The translations under genes were made by a program, and so were the position numbers. 64,000 nt of DNA. Source: Sipunculus nudus (lineage: Eukaryota; Annelida; Sipuncula; Golfingiida; Sipunculidae). Position 1 is the first letter of the stretch; every line of letters starts with the position of its first letter. Where the stretch lies: contig CM049320.1 in NCBI GenBank assembly GCA_026874595.1, positions 37,420,214-37,484,213 of the forward strand, written 5' to 3'. Shown here piece after piece: positions 11,116 to 23,229 of the stretch. The notes beneath the pieces are model-generated. The model was not told the DNA's origin, did no database searches, and worked only from the letters and a program-made list of their open reading frames with translations.

Positions 11116-14100
11116 TCTTACTCCTTCCACGTGTTGGACCTGGTATTCCGCAAGTACCCATTGAGTCGACAGGGGACGACGGTCTAAATACGAATTCGGC
11201 CGAGGACCTCCGAGTGTTTGTGACTTTGTGCTTCATGGGAATCCCCTTCATTGGTGATGGATATGAGAGACTCAGAGTAAGAAAGACCGCATACTGGGTT
11301 ATCGCTCACGCTCGAGACGGACGTTTGATGTTATGTGTACTTTGGATTTTTGCTTATGCCACCGTGATGATAGGTATTTATGTCTAGATCTTTGTTAGTT
11401 ACATAGTAATTGTTCAATCTTATCTAAACCACCCCATTACTAATTAGAACATTGCTTCATTTATGTAAAACGTTTAAAAACGGAGACTACGGCTTCAATA
11501 CCGGTGGCAGTGACTTACAAACTTTGTGTATTTGTGCATTCAGCCACATTGAACCACATGATATATTAATATTCTATGGCACAGTTTTATATTCCCAAGT
11601 TGTCAGTTTGAACATGAAATACCTGAAATTAATGTGTGCTCTCCTGAAAAGTACTTGTATCATTTAACTTCTACCAAATACTAACAGATCTACTAGTTCT
11701 GTATAGTTTTTAATCATAGCATACAAGGTATTTACACTATTACAACCTACAATGATTAGAAGATGTGTAGGACAGGCTAAAAGGAGACTAGATTATTGAC
11801 ATGAGTCACTAACTATTATCAGGGCATGCTTCAAATCAGTTTACTAGCTTGACTTATGTTCTGTAGTAGCTTGATGCATGCATAACATGAATATTATCAG
11901 GGGATATTTGGATTTGCAGTCCATCTTCATATTACTCCGAATCAGACACAAAAGAATTTGCATGTTTGCCAATGGCACAGACCCGTAATTCTTGCCCCCT
12001 TGTATTGTATTGTATAAAATATCTGAGTGAATTATATAAATATTAGAAGACCGCGAGAATTCCTTGCCCCCTGTATTGTATATAATATCGGAGGGAAGTA
12101 TATAAATATTAGAAGAGAGGGAGAATGATTCTAGGCATAATGTTTGTTATATACACACAATGACTGTAGATACCTTAAGATCTAAACTTGGAAAACAATA
12201 TTTCCTGTCTATTCAGGCTATTTCTTAAGTACATAACACCACTTGAGTGAAATTTCACCGATAACAAACATTTTACCTCTAAAAATCATTTATTTTCAAC
12301 AACCTACTCATGGAGAATTTTACACGGTCTAAAGAGAGAAACACGTATTGGATACATAAGTATTTTGCAGTCAGTTCACAGTCACTGTCCTAATAAGCAG
12401 TATATTATTTGAATATTAGTAATGATACATGGTATCATGGTAATTACCACACCAGTAGTTGATTATAAAAAAAAAACAAAAAAAAAAACAAAAAACAAAA
12501 AAAAACAAAACAATTGTTTGTATATTACACCCAATAGGTGAAAGGAATTAATGATGGGTTATAGTCTCTGGTGCAATAAGAGAGAGATAACAGAGAATAT
12601 TGCTAGACTTTCATTAACAATTTACATATGCCTAGACTATGTCTAACATAATTCTTTTCAATGGCAAGATTTGACCTGATTAGCTCCTTTAATTAATACT
12701 CAGTGCAATTTAAGATTAATATAAATATAAATAGTATCTACCTCATAGAGACATTACATTATTTTCCAAGTGATAGCACTTAGTTTTTTTGGGTTTTTTT
12801 CTCATAACATAAATACATTATTTAATGGTAACAATGCAGCAGTGAAGAGATTAACAAAGACTATCTTTGGAATGGCAATGTTTACCTCCAGTCTTAGATT
12901 AGTGTAACATCAGACTGCAGATATGGAAACCAATGGTCTCAAGGTCAAATCATTTATTACCGCTTTTGCCTGGAGTTCACTCATGCATTTGCCCTCTTGT
13001 TTATTTTAGTGATTGGTTCAGTATATTGGTGCATGTCCATAGATCTTTGATACCTTCATCTAATACTTAAGATTGGAGAATCCACCAGGAATTGTACTTG
13101 TACGACATCCACCTATGCATTTGCTACGGGTGTAAACCACTCATAACTCTGGAATGATTCAATGTATTAAGTTTAAGGGTGGCACAATCATCAGTCTCGG
13201 AGTTTTCTCGTAGACCAGACAGGTAATGCTGCCGACCTTTCCATTCACAAGTCTTTATTCATTAATATTTAGCCATAATGGTTTGAAATTACCAATGTCT
13301 AATTGTCTATTGATCTTGGATATCACCACCTTATACTTAAGACTATCCTCCCATATGCTTGGAAACATTGACGCCATTTTCTCATAAATGGTCTGTCACA
13401 TTAGATTGAAATAATGCTCATCACACATATCTTAGATACCTACTCCCACTCGACTGGTGGGGTCTTCTGCAATGGTTAATGAACAGTCTCCATCTGTTGG
13501 CTTGCTCTTGGTGAATATCGCTCATATTTTAAGAGCTTATGACTGTATCAACCCGATATTTCGCATATTTATGAGTCCTGGATAGCTTTGTTGTGGACAA
13601 GACATGTGGTACCATCTGCCATTCTTTTCTTGTAGAAGTCTTTGATGCACTATTATTTAGCAGCAGTTTGGTGTCTCTGTGTGAACTGTTGCATGTTTAT
13701 TGTTCTCGAGTTCTTAATTAAGAGATTAAGGGCAACACCATAGAAAACATTCATGTATTTATATCAGGATTGCTTTAATATATCAGCCCTGAATTTGACT
13801 TATCCAAATATTTCGGAAACCTTCAACTTACATACAAGCCACAGTGCACTACCTACAATCGTTTTCAAATAGTATAGGGCCATTATCGACCAAACAGGTG
13901 GCATCATCCATCTTGTAGTTTTTTATGTAAAAATAGCCTCCTCAGGAATGGTCTGGTGCACTCAACTGAAATTCTGAATGTCAATAGAGCCATAGAAGTG
14001 GGTAATCATGTATTCAAGGTTTTTTTTTTTTTTTTTTTTTCCCGACCACCTACAACTAATATCATTTTGTATTCATTGTAGATCCATAATTTATTATTTT

Positions 14101-14983
14101 TTTTCTGTAAAAACTACACATATCTGAAGAAATTAATTGGCATCTCTGATGCTGCCACTTGAGAATCATGTCTTATTAGGAACATTCAAGCCTTATTTCG
14201 ACCATGCCTCTGTGATTTAGCAGATGCCTGCAGTCAATTGTTGACTAACTATTAGCAGATGCCTGAAGTTGATTGTGGATTGCCCATTTTCCATCTTTAC
14301 TTAATGTTGATCAGAATTATGCTGCATTTCTCACAACATTTCTTAGCTTTCACCTTTAACATAGCCCGCATATTCTTCCAAATATGATTCAATATAAACA
14401 ACTGCCATTACTCATTATTGCAGTTGAAAGGCGAACGGGACTTTAGATTTACATTAAATGAGGCACTATATCTATGATTGTAAATGCAAAGTTGTTGATC
14501 CTTTATATTCTGTTTTTTTTTATATATATATATAACTGGCATATCTGCTATGAGGCATTAATGTACTCAAAATGACCGCCTCAAGTACGACTTTGTAAAC
14601 AACCTTTTTCATGGCCATCCTCTTTACAGAGTTTCATTCTGCCAGTAATTTATAATATGATTTGGAATATATTGTGAATCACAGTCTATTATTGCTATTA
14701 AATTTAAAGCTTTCAATAACAATGTAGAGAGCTCCACTGATTAGCAGTCAGCACTCGACAGGCACTCTTTCTGCTACTCATGTAGCAGAACTTATTGCAT
14801 GTCATAACTGGTAAGCTTATCATCTCATGTTTATGACATTTTTTATATTATTTAAGGTATTTATGTATTTCTACATGTCTACATTATTCGTTGTATGTAT
14901 TGTAGGTACATTAACAGATGCAGGAATATTCATATATATTGGCATTTCTGCCAATTCAGAAAAACTAATCAATATAACCAATT
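11116..14983 (+). other. Unusually long inter-ORF region of the L1/Tx1 element
   Basis: This 3.87 kb stretch has no long ORF. It contains two ~65-bp near-tandem copies built on TATATAAATATTAGAAGA (about 11,990-12,054 and 12,060-12,126), an A-rich tract (12,466-12,511) and a T22 tract (about 14,019-14,040). Between about 12.96 and 14.0 kb it holds members of the GGAATGGTTCAATGTATT / CCATAGATCTT degenerate repeat family also seen at 6.4-7.1 kb. The A and T tracts may mark ends of retrotransposed inserts in opposite orientations. The first 300 bp after ORF1 resemble the ORF region in composition and may be original element sequence. Confidence 0.6.
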
Positions 14984-17900
14984 ATGACCAATATTTGTCA
15001 GATAACATCACTTAATGCTAGAGGTCTAGCAAGTTATCCAAAAAGGAGAGAAGTTTTTCATTGGTTGAATAGAAAGAAAAGTTCTGTCATATTTTTACAA
15101 GAGACTCACAGTACAATAGATTGCGAAAATAGGTGGAAAACAGAATGGGGTAATGAGATATATTTTAGCCATGGCACTAGCCAAGCAAAAGGTGTTTGCA
15201 CACTAATTAAAAACAGATCAGGAATTCAGGTTAAAGAGGTAATTAATGATAATTTTGGAAGATATTTAATTATTAATATAACAATATGTGAACACGACCT
15301 AACCTTAGTAAACATCTATGCACCTAATAAGGATGATCCTAGGTTCTATGAAGATTTGATTAACTCTGTAAATCACCATGCTACAGGCAGTTTAATAATA
15401 GGAGGAGACTTCAATTTAACATTAAATCCAGCATTAGATAAAAAAGGAGGAAATTCTAATAGTCATAATAAATCTAGACAAGTAATAAATCACTGGATAG
15501 AATTAGAACAACTGTCGGACATTTGGAGACTACAACACCCGAATAGTTTGGAATATACATGGCATAGATATCTACCTGATCCAGTGTTTTGCAGATTAGA
15601 TTATTTTCTAATTAATGATAGCCTCATTAATAGTATAAGTCAGTCAGAAATTAAAGCAGGATATAAAAGCGACCATGCATTAATTACTATTAGTATAATT
15701 AAAACAGAACATAAACACGGACCAGGCTTTTGGAAATTAAACTGTTCACTGTTAAACGAAGAAAGTTACATAACCACAGTAAAAGAATGTATAAAAACAA
15801 CAGTCTTTAATAATAAAGAAACAAACCCAACATTATTATGGGACACCATAAAATGCCAAATAAGAGGAGAAACCATAGCTTATGCAGTATATAGGAAAAA
15901 ATTGAAAACACAAAAAATAAAACTTTTAGAAAAAAAAATTCATGACCTACAAAATATATTTAATACAACATGTGATATTAAAGACCGAGAAAGCTGGGAG
16001 GAAGCAGTTAACAAACACAGACAACTTATTGAAGAAAAAACCAGAGGTGCAATAGTGAGATGTAGAACCAAATGGTACTCAGAGGGAGATAAACCAACTA
16101 AATACTTTCTCAATTTGGAGAAAAGAAATTACGATAAAAAATCTATACTAAAACTTAAAGATCAACATGGAAAAATAATTTCAGAACACAAAGATATTTT
16201 AAAAGAAGAATTACAATTTTATAAAAATTTATATACAGCCAGAGATTATCTCAAATCCCCAAATAGAAATTTTCTCTCAACAGAACATCTTAAAATTCTT
16301 GATGAAGATGAAAAGGAATTATGTGAGGAAGAATTAAAAGAGGAGGAATTAAAAGCTACAATTGAATCAATGTCTCTTAATAAATCGCCAGGTCCTGACG
16401 GATTCCCAGTTGAGTTCTATAAAACTTTTTGGGGGGACTTAAAAGAATATTTTATAAGTGCTATTAACTATTCCTTCAATACAGATTGCCTTCCAATAAC
16501 TATGCGTCAAGGAGTTATATGCCTCATTCCCAAGAAAGAAAAAGACCATTTATATTTGAAGAACTGGCGCCCCCTTTCACTTCTAAATACAGACTACAAG
16601 ATAATAGCAAAAACATTAGCAAATAAACTCAAACTAGTTTTACCCTCTTTAATACACTCTGATCAAACTGGATTCATGAAAAATAGGTATATTGGAGAAA
16701 ATATTATTAAAATTATAGGCATAATTTCCTATTTAAGAGCAACTAATAAATGTGGTTACTTGTTATCAGTGGACTTTGAAAAAGCTTTCGATCAATTAGA
16801 ACGGCCATATATTCAAGATACTCTTAAAATACTTAACTTTGGAACTAAAATCAGGAAGTGGATAAATTTATTATACAGCGATATTCACAGTTGTGTACTA
16901 AATAGAGGCTGGGCTACAGAATTTTTTCCAGTAACTAGAGGTGTAAGGCAGGGCTGCCCTCTTTCTCCTTATTTATTTATTCTGGCAGCAGAAACTTTGG
17001 CAACCGAAATAAGGAACAATAGTAACATAAATGGAGTAATAATAGATCAGAAAGAACACAAAATTATACAATATGCTGATGATACAGTTTTAACATTAAC
17101 AGGTGGGCCTTTGTCAGTGCAAGAAACCTTATTAGTATTCTCAGATTTTGAACAAATATCGGGACTCAAAGTAAATATAGAAAAAACAATAATAATGCCA
17201 ATAACTGCTAACACACATGATCACGATACATTAAAATCCCTAGGCTTACAATGGTGCACCAATCCTGTAAAAATTTTAGGAATATCCATTCATCCAGAAT
17301 GGAAAAAAATGATAGAGATCAATTATAAAGAAATCCTGAGTAAGATTAAAGTTATTATTAATACCTGGAGTAACAGAATAATGTCTATTGCAGGCAGGAT
17401 AACAATTATAAAAACCTGCATAATTTCACAGCTAACTTATTTATTCTTAGTACTACCAAGTCCACCAAACAATTATATCAAAGAAATTGAAAAATTAATA
17501 TTTAAATTTATTTGGAATAACCAACCAGATAAAGTTAAAAGATCTACAATGATTGCACCAAAAAATAAAGGAGGGCTGAATATGATTCATCTTCCATCTA
17601 AGATACAATCTTTAAAAATTTCATGGGTTAAACGGTTCCTCAATGGACCTGTAGAAGATGGTTGGAGACAGATTATTAATGTACAATTTAAAAACCTGGG
17701 TTCATATATTTTTAAATGCAATTTAAAAGAACATGATATACACAATTTCAGTGACTCATGCGACCCGTTCTGGAAAGATGTGTTACACCATTGGTGCAAA
17801 TACAATTTTAATAAGACTGTTAAAACACATGAAATTCAATTACAAACCTTATGGTATAATTCTCATATAAAGGTCAAAGGTACAGTAGTTTTTTATAAGA

Positions 17901-18748
17901 AATTGTATATGGCAGGCATAAAAACGCTTTCTGACATAACCAAAAAATCAGGAAACCATCTATCATTTTTGCCATTTAAAGAATTCACTAACAAATACAA
18001 GGTTAATATAAGTTTTATAAAATATGTAGGTTTAGTGGATGCAATCCCAACTTGTTGGAAAAGAGAGTTAAAGAATAATCCTTGTTTAGAAGTACAAGAA
18101 TATACGGTGGACAAAATAATAAATATGAAAAATACAACTCAGTTTGTATACTTAAATATTATTAATTCTGTCTGTTCGAAACCAGAAAAGCAAATAGAGA
18201 AATGGATTGGTGAACTAAGGCTACAAAATAAAGGAAAAATATTTAAAGCATTCAAGAATATTGATAAAATTACTATTTCAGAGAAATTAAGAATTTTCCA
18301 ATTCAAATTATTACATAGAATTTTACCACTTAATCCACTTTTATATAAAATGAAGAAAAGCGAAACTGAACTCTGTTCATTCTGTAAAAAACAAAAGGAA
18401 ACTTATCTACATATATTTTACCACTGTGAAGTAACCAATAAATTGTTAATAGCTTTTGAAAATTGGTCAAAAGACCTGGAACAATCTTTAAACTTAGGCA
18501 ATGTTACAGGAACAGTATTAATATTAAACATCTCAGGTGACAGCCTACTTGATACCTTATTACTATTATTAAAACATTATATATATATCTGCAAATGTAG
18601 AGAGAAATTACCAACATTCTCTGTGTATAAAAGTTATGTCACACAGATTTATAAAATGGAAAAACAAATTGCGAGTGCGAAGGGTAAAATAGAGAAACAT
18701 AAACAAAAGTGGAAGAACTATCAAAACATACATAATGAAAACGAATAA
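14984..18748 (+). CDS. LINE-1/Tx1-type ORF2: APE endonuclease plus reverse transcriptase, intact
   Basis: This 1,254-residue protein begins MTNICQITSLNARGL, typical for the start of an L1-type endonuclease. The endonuclease spans roughly residues 1-235: LNARG, FLQETH, NIYAPN, IGGDFNLT, RLDYFLIND and SDHAL. The RT spans about 480-770: SPGPDGFPVEFY, WRPLSLLN, SVDFEKAFDQ, GVRQGCPLSPYLF and the catalytic YADD at 697-700, then SGLKVNIEKT. Near residue 1130 is a cysteine-rich CxxC...HxxxxC motif (CSFC...HIFYHC), usual for L1/Tx1 ORF2. No stop or frameshift interrupts it, so this copy could encode an active enzyme. The 3' UTR is short (about 175 bp) and ends in poly-A. Confidence 0.93.
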   Translation: MTNICQITSLNARGLASYPKRREVFHWLNRKKSSVIFLQETHSTIDCENRWKTEWGNEIYFSHGTSQAKGVCTLIKNRSGIQVKEVINDNFGRYLIINITICEHDLTLVNIYAPNKDDPRFYEDLINSVNHHATGSLIIGGDFNLTLNPALDKKGGNSNSHNKSRQVINHWIELEQLSDIWRLQHPNSLEYTWHRYLPDPVFCRLDYFLINDSLINSISQSEIKAGYKSDHALITISIIKTEHKHGPGFWKLNCSLLNEESYITTVKECIKTTVFNNKETNPTLLWDTIKCQIRGETIAYAVYRKKLKTQKIKLLEKKIHDLQNIFNTTCDIKDRESWEEAVNKHRQLIEEKTRGAIVRCRTKWYSEGDKPTKYFLNLEKRNYDKKSILKLKDQHGKIISEHKDILKEELQFYKNLYTARDYLKSPNRNFLSTEHLKILDEDEKELCEEELKEEELKATIESMSLNKSPGPDGFPVEFYKTFWGDLKEYFISAINYSFNTDCLPITMRQGVICLIPKKEKDHLYLKNWRPLSLLNTDYKIIAKTLANKLKLVLPSLIHSDQTGFMKNRYIGENIIKIIGIISYLRATNKCGYLLSVDFEKAFDQLERPYIQDTLKILNFGTKIRKWINLLYSDIHSCVLNRGWATEFFPVTRGVRQGCPLSPYLFILAAETLATEIRNNSNINGVIIDQKEHKIIQYADDTVLTLTGGPLSVQETLLVFSDFEQISGLKVNIEKTIIMPITANTHDHDTLKSLGLQWCTNPVKILGISIHPEWKKMIEINYKEILSKIKVIINTWSNRIMSIAGRITIIKTCIISQLTYLFLVLPSPPNNYIKEIEKLIFKFIWNNQPDKVKRSTMIAPKNKGGLNMIHLPSKIQSLKISWVKRFLNGPVEDGWRQIINVQFKNLGSYIFKCNLKEHDIHNFSDSCDPFWKDVLHHWCKYNFNKTVKTHEIQLQTLWYNSHIKVKGTVVFYKKLYMAGIKTLSDITKKSGNHLSFLPFKEFTNKYKVNISFIKYVGLVDAIPTCWKRELKNNPCLEVQEYTVDKIINMKNTTQFVYLNIINSVCSKPEKQIEKWIGELRLQNKGKIFKAFKNIDKITISEKLRIFQFKLLHRILPLNPLLYKMKKSETELCSFCKKQKETYLHIFYHCEVTNKLLIAFENWSKDLEQSLNLGNVTGTVLILNISGDSLLDTLLLLLKHYIYICKCREKLPTFSVYKSYVTQIYKMEKQIASAKGKIEKHKQKWKNYQNIHNENE

Positions 18749-18923
18749 AACAACATAAAGATTAAAACTCATTTAACCCACATTTTGAATTAGAACAACA
18801 GTTTTATCTCTGTTATGTACCTATGTTATTTGTATCTGTTTTGTATGTATGACTTTCAATTGTCTTTGTCTTCATTTTGTCTTTATGTACAATGTACCTT
18901 ATTGTTTGTACTATTTGTTTGGA

Positions 18924-18960
<37 letters not shown>

Positions 18961-18964
<4 letters not shown>

Positions 18965-18973
18965 TAGCTCAAC
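18961..18973. repeat. Right target-site duplication of the L1/Tx1 element
   Basis: GTTTTAGCTCAAC directly follows the poly-A tail and repeats 10,058-10,070 exactly. Beyond it the minus-strand gag-like frame resumes (EIWAVELKL joins in frame across the insertion), which confirms the empty-site structure. Confidence 0.85.
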
Positions 18974-19080
18974 AGCCCATATTTCTATTGGGTCTTTCCA
19001 AGTCTGTATTTTTCCGACGGTGCATTGTTTGACAACAATAAAATGCACTAGAATACACCAGAATAGAATAAAACATTAAC
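18974..19080 (-). pseudogene. Upstream continuation of the gag-like pseudogene beyond the L1 insertion
   Basis: With the L1 element and one target-site copy removed, the minus-strand frame here (TWKDPIEIWAVELK) joins the SAM-like part ending at 10,070 without a break. Beyond about 19,080 the frame and similarity can no longer be followed. Confidence 0.45.
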
Positions 19081-20835
19081 TAAGAAGCACGTCTGTTCGC
19101 TACGCTGCGTGTCACTAAGTGGTCTGTGATCTAGACAGAGTGTCCGACCCTATAATACAGAGACGGAAAGCACTGCATACATTCTTGTGGTGCCCTGTCT
19201 GATATTACTAAATGTCCCTCCTTTGGCCAAATTACCAAACATAATCTAGCTAACATACCCTTAACTACGACTCCTCACTTGTTTTCTTGCTCAAATAAGA
19301 AAATGAAACATATAATCCTGGTGCAAAGTTAATAAGCGATGCTCGCAGGTTTCTAACCAAATATGACATGTTGCTTTAGGGTCAAGGACACAGGGAAAAG
19401 CCAGTTTTCAAATTCCTTCCTCTGATTGGCTGTTAGGTTTCAGGCTCATTCATCATGGAAATCCAACTTAATTCCAAGCATAAGATTTACTGCCTGGTCC
19501 CTATAATAGTGCCATCTAGTGAATAATACAGAAAGCATGCAAAACAATGGATCAAGGCGGGGCTAGTAGCCACCTGCAAATATTCTCATTTTCACTTATT
19601 ATAAATGGTACACACACCCAGTAAAGACCCGCGTTTGTTTATTTTAAGCTTATTATCTGATTTATCTAAATATCTGTGTCTTCGCTCGCACACTAATATT
19701 TTCAATAGAGTGCTCGTAAGCCTGACTGGGAGGCTTACTTAGTAGGCTATCTGTGATCCTATTCAAGTAACCTCCCCTGCACGTACCTGCCTGGTCATGT
19801 GACACTCCTGCCTGGTCATGTGACATCATCCCCATTACACTGCTGCATAAACACAGACACGTTGCCCCCTCCCCACCGTCATTAACAAAGGATTTTAATA
19901 TCCTATCAATCCACTATTTAGTTTTATACATTTACCCCCTTATCTCAGGGGTGGTTTGACGTAGCGGTCTAGAATTATGCATGTCCATAAATTTCGGAAC
20001 CTTTCCAACTGATGCTTTTTGAAACACACTTTCAAATGGTAAGTTGTAAACACATTCAATAAAGTTATCTTCGTTTTATAATTGATACGGTACTTTTTGG
20101 TCGAGATATAAGGTTATCGTTGATTGATATGTTTTGAATTTCCTACTGATATGGCTTAACTGAAACTTCTTGTGTCATAATTAAGTAGCTTCTCCCTGTT
20201 GGTTATCCTTTAAGCTTGAAAATTAGCATACCCATAGATTTCGGTAGCAAGAATGATGGCGTTACCTACAACCGTGCATGTATTTTGCTTATCTGTGCCT
20301 CAATTTTTTTAAATGACATATCTTCTTAATGATTGGACGTATAAGACTAAAAAGATGACCAAGAAGCATAATCTCGTACACTGATTTGGGGGGGGGGGGG
20401 GGGTCCGCGCTTGACCCTCTCGTATAGGGTCGGTATGATCAAATGATCATGTTTTTGACTTCCGTAGTGCGCATTTACTTCATGAAATTTGCTCAGGTAC
20501 CGCAACCGCTGGCAGTTTTTACATTGTTATAAGTTTACCCTTACGGGTGCCGTGGCTGAGGGATACCCTTACGGGTGCCGTGGCTGAGGGAATTAAGTAT
20601 TAAGTGGACCTGACAGTTAGCTTGTGTCGCTTTGAAAAATGTTTGTTGTTGTATTCACAATTTACCCTTGATGTATAGAAAACAAAAAACCCATGTTCTG
20701 TACAGATATTTGATTTATTTTACCCTTCCAGTAATATTTTGTCTGTTCTTTAAAATACAAGAAAGCAACTGAACTGTTGCTCTGTGACCACCTGCCATGC
20801 ATGTTCACATTCTAATAACCAAAAATATTCTCTAC
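19081..20835. other. Non-coding repeat-derived spacer
   Basis: No supported gene. It holds a short tandem pair of CCTGCCTGGTCATGTGAC (about 19,788-19,828), members of the dispersed degenerate family (CTCAGGGGTGGTT...TCCATAAATTTCGG near 19,945-20,000, and near 20,225), a 16-base G tract (20,388-20,403), and two exact copies of a 26-27 bp phrase containing CCTTACGGGTGCCGTGG (20,536-20,590). Confidence 0.45.
20388..20403 (+). repeat. Poly-G tract (16)
   Basis: Uninterrupted run of 16 G in AT-rich DNA, one of about eleven such tracts of 10-19 bases in the window. Confidence 0.95.
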
Positions 20836-20836
20836 A

Positions 20837-23229
20837 TTTTTAGCTCAGCTGACTTTCAGTCATGCTGGGCTATAGCGATGGGTCCATGTCCGTCATCCTT
20901 CCGTCTGTCCGTCCGGCCGGCCGTCCGTTAGCAGGGCACAAATCGTAACCGTAGGGGCTAGGGCCATGAACCCTATGCAGTCTTAGAGGTTATATAAAGA
21001 TCTCCTTACAAACCTGGAATTAGGTCACTGCGACCTATATTCTCAAAGTTATGGGGTGTGTTTGCACCCCCCAGAAATAACTCTTTGAGACACCTACCAA
21101 CAGGGGAAGAACTATAATTTTTTTAGGTCAAAAGGTCAAAGGGCAAGGTCACAGGAGCCTCTTCTTTGAAAAGCCTGTGGATGCATTTTAAGCCAACCCT
21201 TTCATCCCAATTCTTTGATTTTTCACATATAGCTCACCTACTAAGTTGGAGAAGAATCCTATAGATTTTGAGGTCACAAGGTCAAAGGTCAGGGTCACAG
21301 GATCCACTTCTTTGAAAAGGTTGTGGACACATTTCAAGCTAGACTTTTCATTCCAAACCTTCCAGCACTGATATCGCTTCTCTGCCAACAGGGGAAAAGA
21401 CCTGTTGATTTTGAGGTCAAAGGTCAAGTTCACAGCACCCACTTCTTGCGTGGAGTCATTTTCAGGCAAACTTTTCAATCTGTACCTTCCATCTGTCATA
21501 TATGGCTTACCTACCAATAAGGGAAGAAGCCTATTGATGTTGACGTCAAAAAGTCAAAGGTCAAGGTCACAATATTTAATTGTTCTAAATGCTTGTGAGC
21601 ATATTTCAAGTGTAACTGTTCAACCCAAACCTTCAGTCTTTCACATATGCCACATCTATGCATCACTCAGTTTGACTCAAACTTCATATTTATGGGTCTT
21701 TTTGCTTGAATAAATAACTTATTGATTTTGGGGTCAGCTGGTCAGCAGGTTAAAGGTTGCAGGTCAAAGTTATTCACCCATTGGTTGCCAAGTAATTACA
21801 CCAGATTTAAGTGGTTAGTAGTTACCCATCATTTAGAAAGAATCCAGTTGATATATGGGCAAAAGGCCAAGGTCATAGGTCAGGGATGTTCACAATTACT
21901 TATTTTATAGACCATCTCTATTTCCTTGTATATATAACCATCCCACTCCAGCTGGTACATCTCCCTGTTTGGCTGTAATTGTGAGTGACACTGATGACAT
22001 ATGACTCCCTTTTGTATCAGCCTATTAAGTGATAAGGCTCAGTGATAAGTACCTCGTTACTTCATAACAAAAACACTGTTGTCAGAATGCTTCAGCCAGG
22101 CATTAAGACTATGAGAGTATAGTATTAAGGTTTAGCTACTGATTTATAAGATGATGGGAACATTTTGCAGTTTATTTTATGGAATCCTAGCAATAAACTT
22201 AGTTTCCTAGATATCTGAATATTTTAATATATATCACCACATATAAATGCAAGTGTTTGTTCTCATAATATGTGGATGTGTACCTTGATTTAGGATGGCT
22301 TTTTGTTTTATTTCAAGACTCTTAGTCATGCTTTCTGCATTTCTTTTCTTTCGGGTTTGGCAGTTTACCTACCCTGCTGACCCCATTGAAAAGCAGAGTG
22401 ATAATAAAAAATATTGGACTTACACTTTTTACAATTGCATATCTATAAATCTGATATGAGGGCCTGGACATGCCTTTTGAATTATTTTGGGCATTCATTC
22501 CTGGATAATTTGCCCAAGTTTGGTCTCTTATTGGAGAATGTGGGATATCAAATGTCATACTTGTCAGAAATCCATAATGTCTGCCAGTTAGCCACCTTAG
22601 AAATTCTTTCTTCAGTGCAGTTTCAGTAATTTTTCTTTAATATTTGGTCCGATTTAGAGAATGTTTGTTGTCTGATTTCAGACTTGTCAGAAGTCCAATA
22701 TGGCCACCAGGCAACCATCTTTTAATTCCTTTTGATCATATTATCTCAAGAACAGTTAAAGTGAATGCAGTTTGATGTATATTAATGTAATCTTGTAAAG
22801 GATTGGGTCAAATATTTCTGAATAAATATTACCATCATTTATAAAAGTGCAGTACAGTTGGCTTGTATTGAATAAAAATTCATACAGAAGCACCTGTTTC
22901 TCAATAATTCTTGCATGTATTTCCTTGATTTTTGCTATATATTTTGATCTTATATTTTCCCTTTGTGGTGTTCCTTTGAGACTAACAGGTTTCAAGCAAG
23001 CTGTTGGAATAGTTCCTGATAGCTTAACAATCATGCATTTTCCTCAGACCATCAATTCACTGTGTTTTAATCAGACATAGGTGATATATATTTATGTTGT
23101 CATAGAAAATTTTCAACAAATTGGCAAATTGGTTCTTCAAAATTTGACTGGAAGTTGTGAATCTCAGTCCATGATGTCACAGGTCATGCTTGGCAGCTGA
23201 GCGTCATGACCCATGGGTCACTTGTTTTA
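20837..23229. mobile_element. TTTTAGCTCAGCTGA-family element, copy A (complete)
   Basis: The left end is TTTTTAGCTCAGCTGACTTTC, followed by a CCGTCTGTCCGTCCGGCC leader. The right end is CAGCTGAGCGTCATGACCC, then ATGGGTCACTTGTTTT. Short inverted motifs at both ends (AGCTCAGCTGA / TCAGCTGAGC) suggest a DNA-type non-autonomous element. The first part contains repeated blocks built on GAGGTCAAAGGTCAAGGTCACAG with CTTCTTTGAAAAG, spaced roughly 100-120 bp. The long 3' half matches copy B1 at 32.2-34.0 kb closely. Short frames inside are chance. Confidence 0.7.

Larger units (their letters stand above)
10071..18960 (+). mobile_element. Full-length L1/Tx1-type LINE with target-site duplications and intact ORFs
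   Basis: The element begins GGACTTCCGGTTAACATGG and ends in 35 A residues (18,926-18,960) preceded by an AATAAA signal. A 13-15 bp direct repeat, AAGTTTTAGCTCAAC, flanks it, and the insertion splits the gag-like pseudogene on the opposite strand. It carries an RNA-binding ORF1 (10,150-11,115) and an endonuclease/RT ORF2 (14,984-18,748), both uninterrupted. That combination argues for a young insertion. The 3.87 kb between the ORFs is much longer than in typical L1 elements. It probably holds inserted or captured repeat DNA. Confidence 0.88.

Noticed and set aside
14827-15015. Short hydrophobic frame before L1 ORF2
   Set aside because: Overlaps the ORF2 start in another frame, in AT-rich DNA where Phe/Ile-rich frames are common. 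No independent support.
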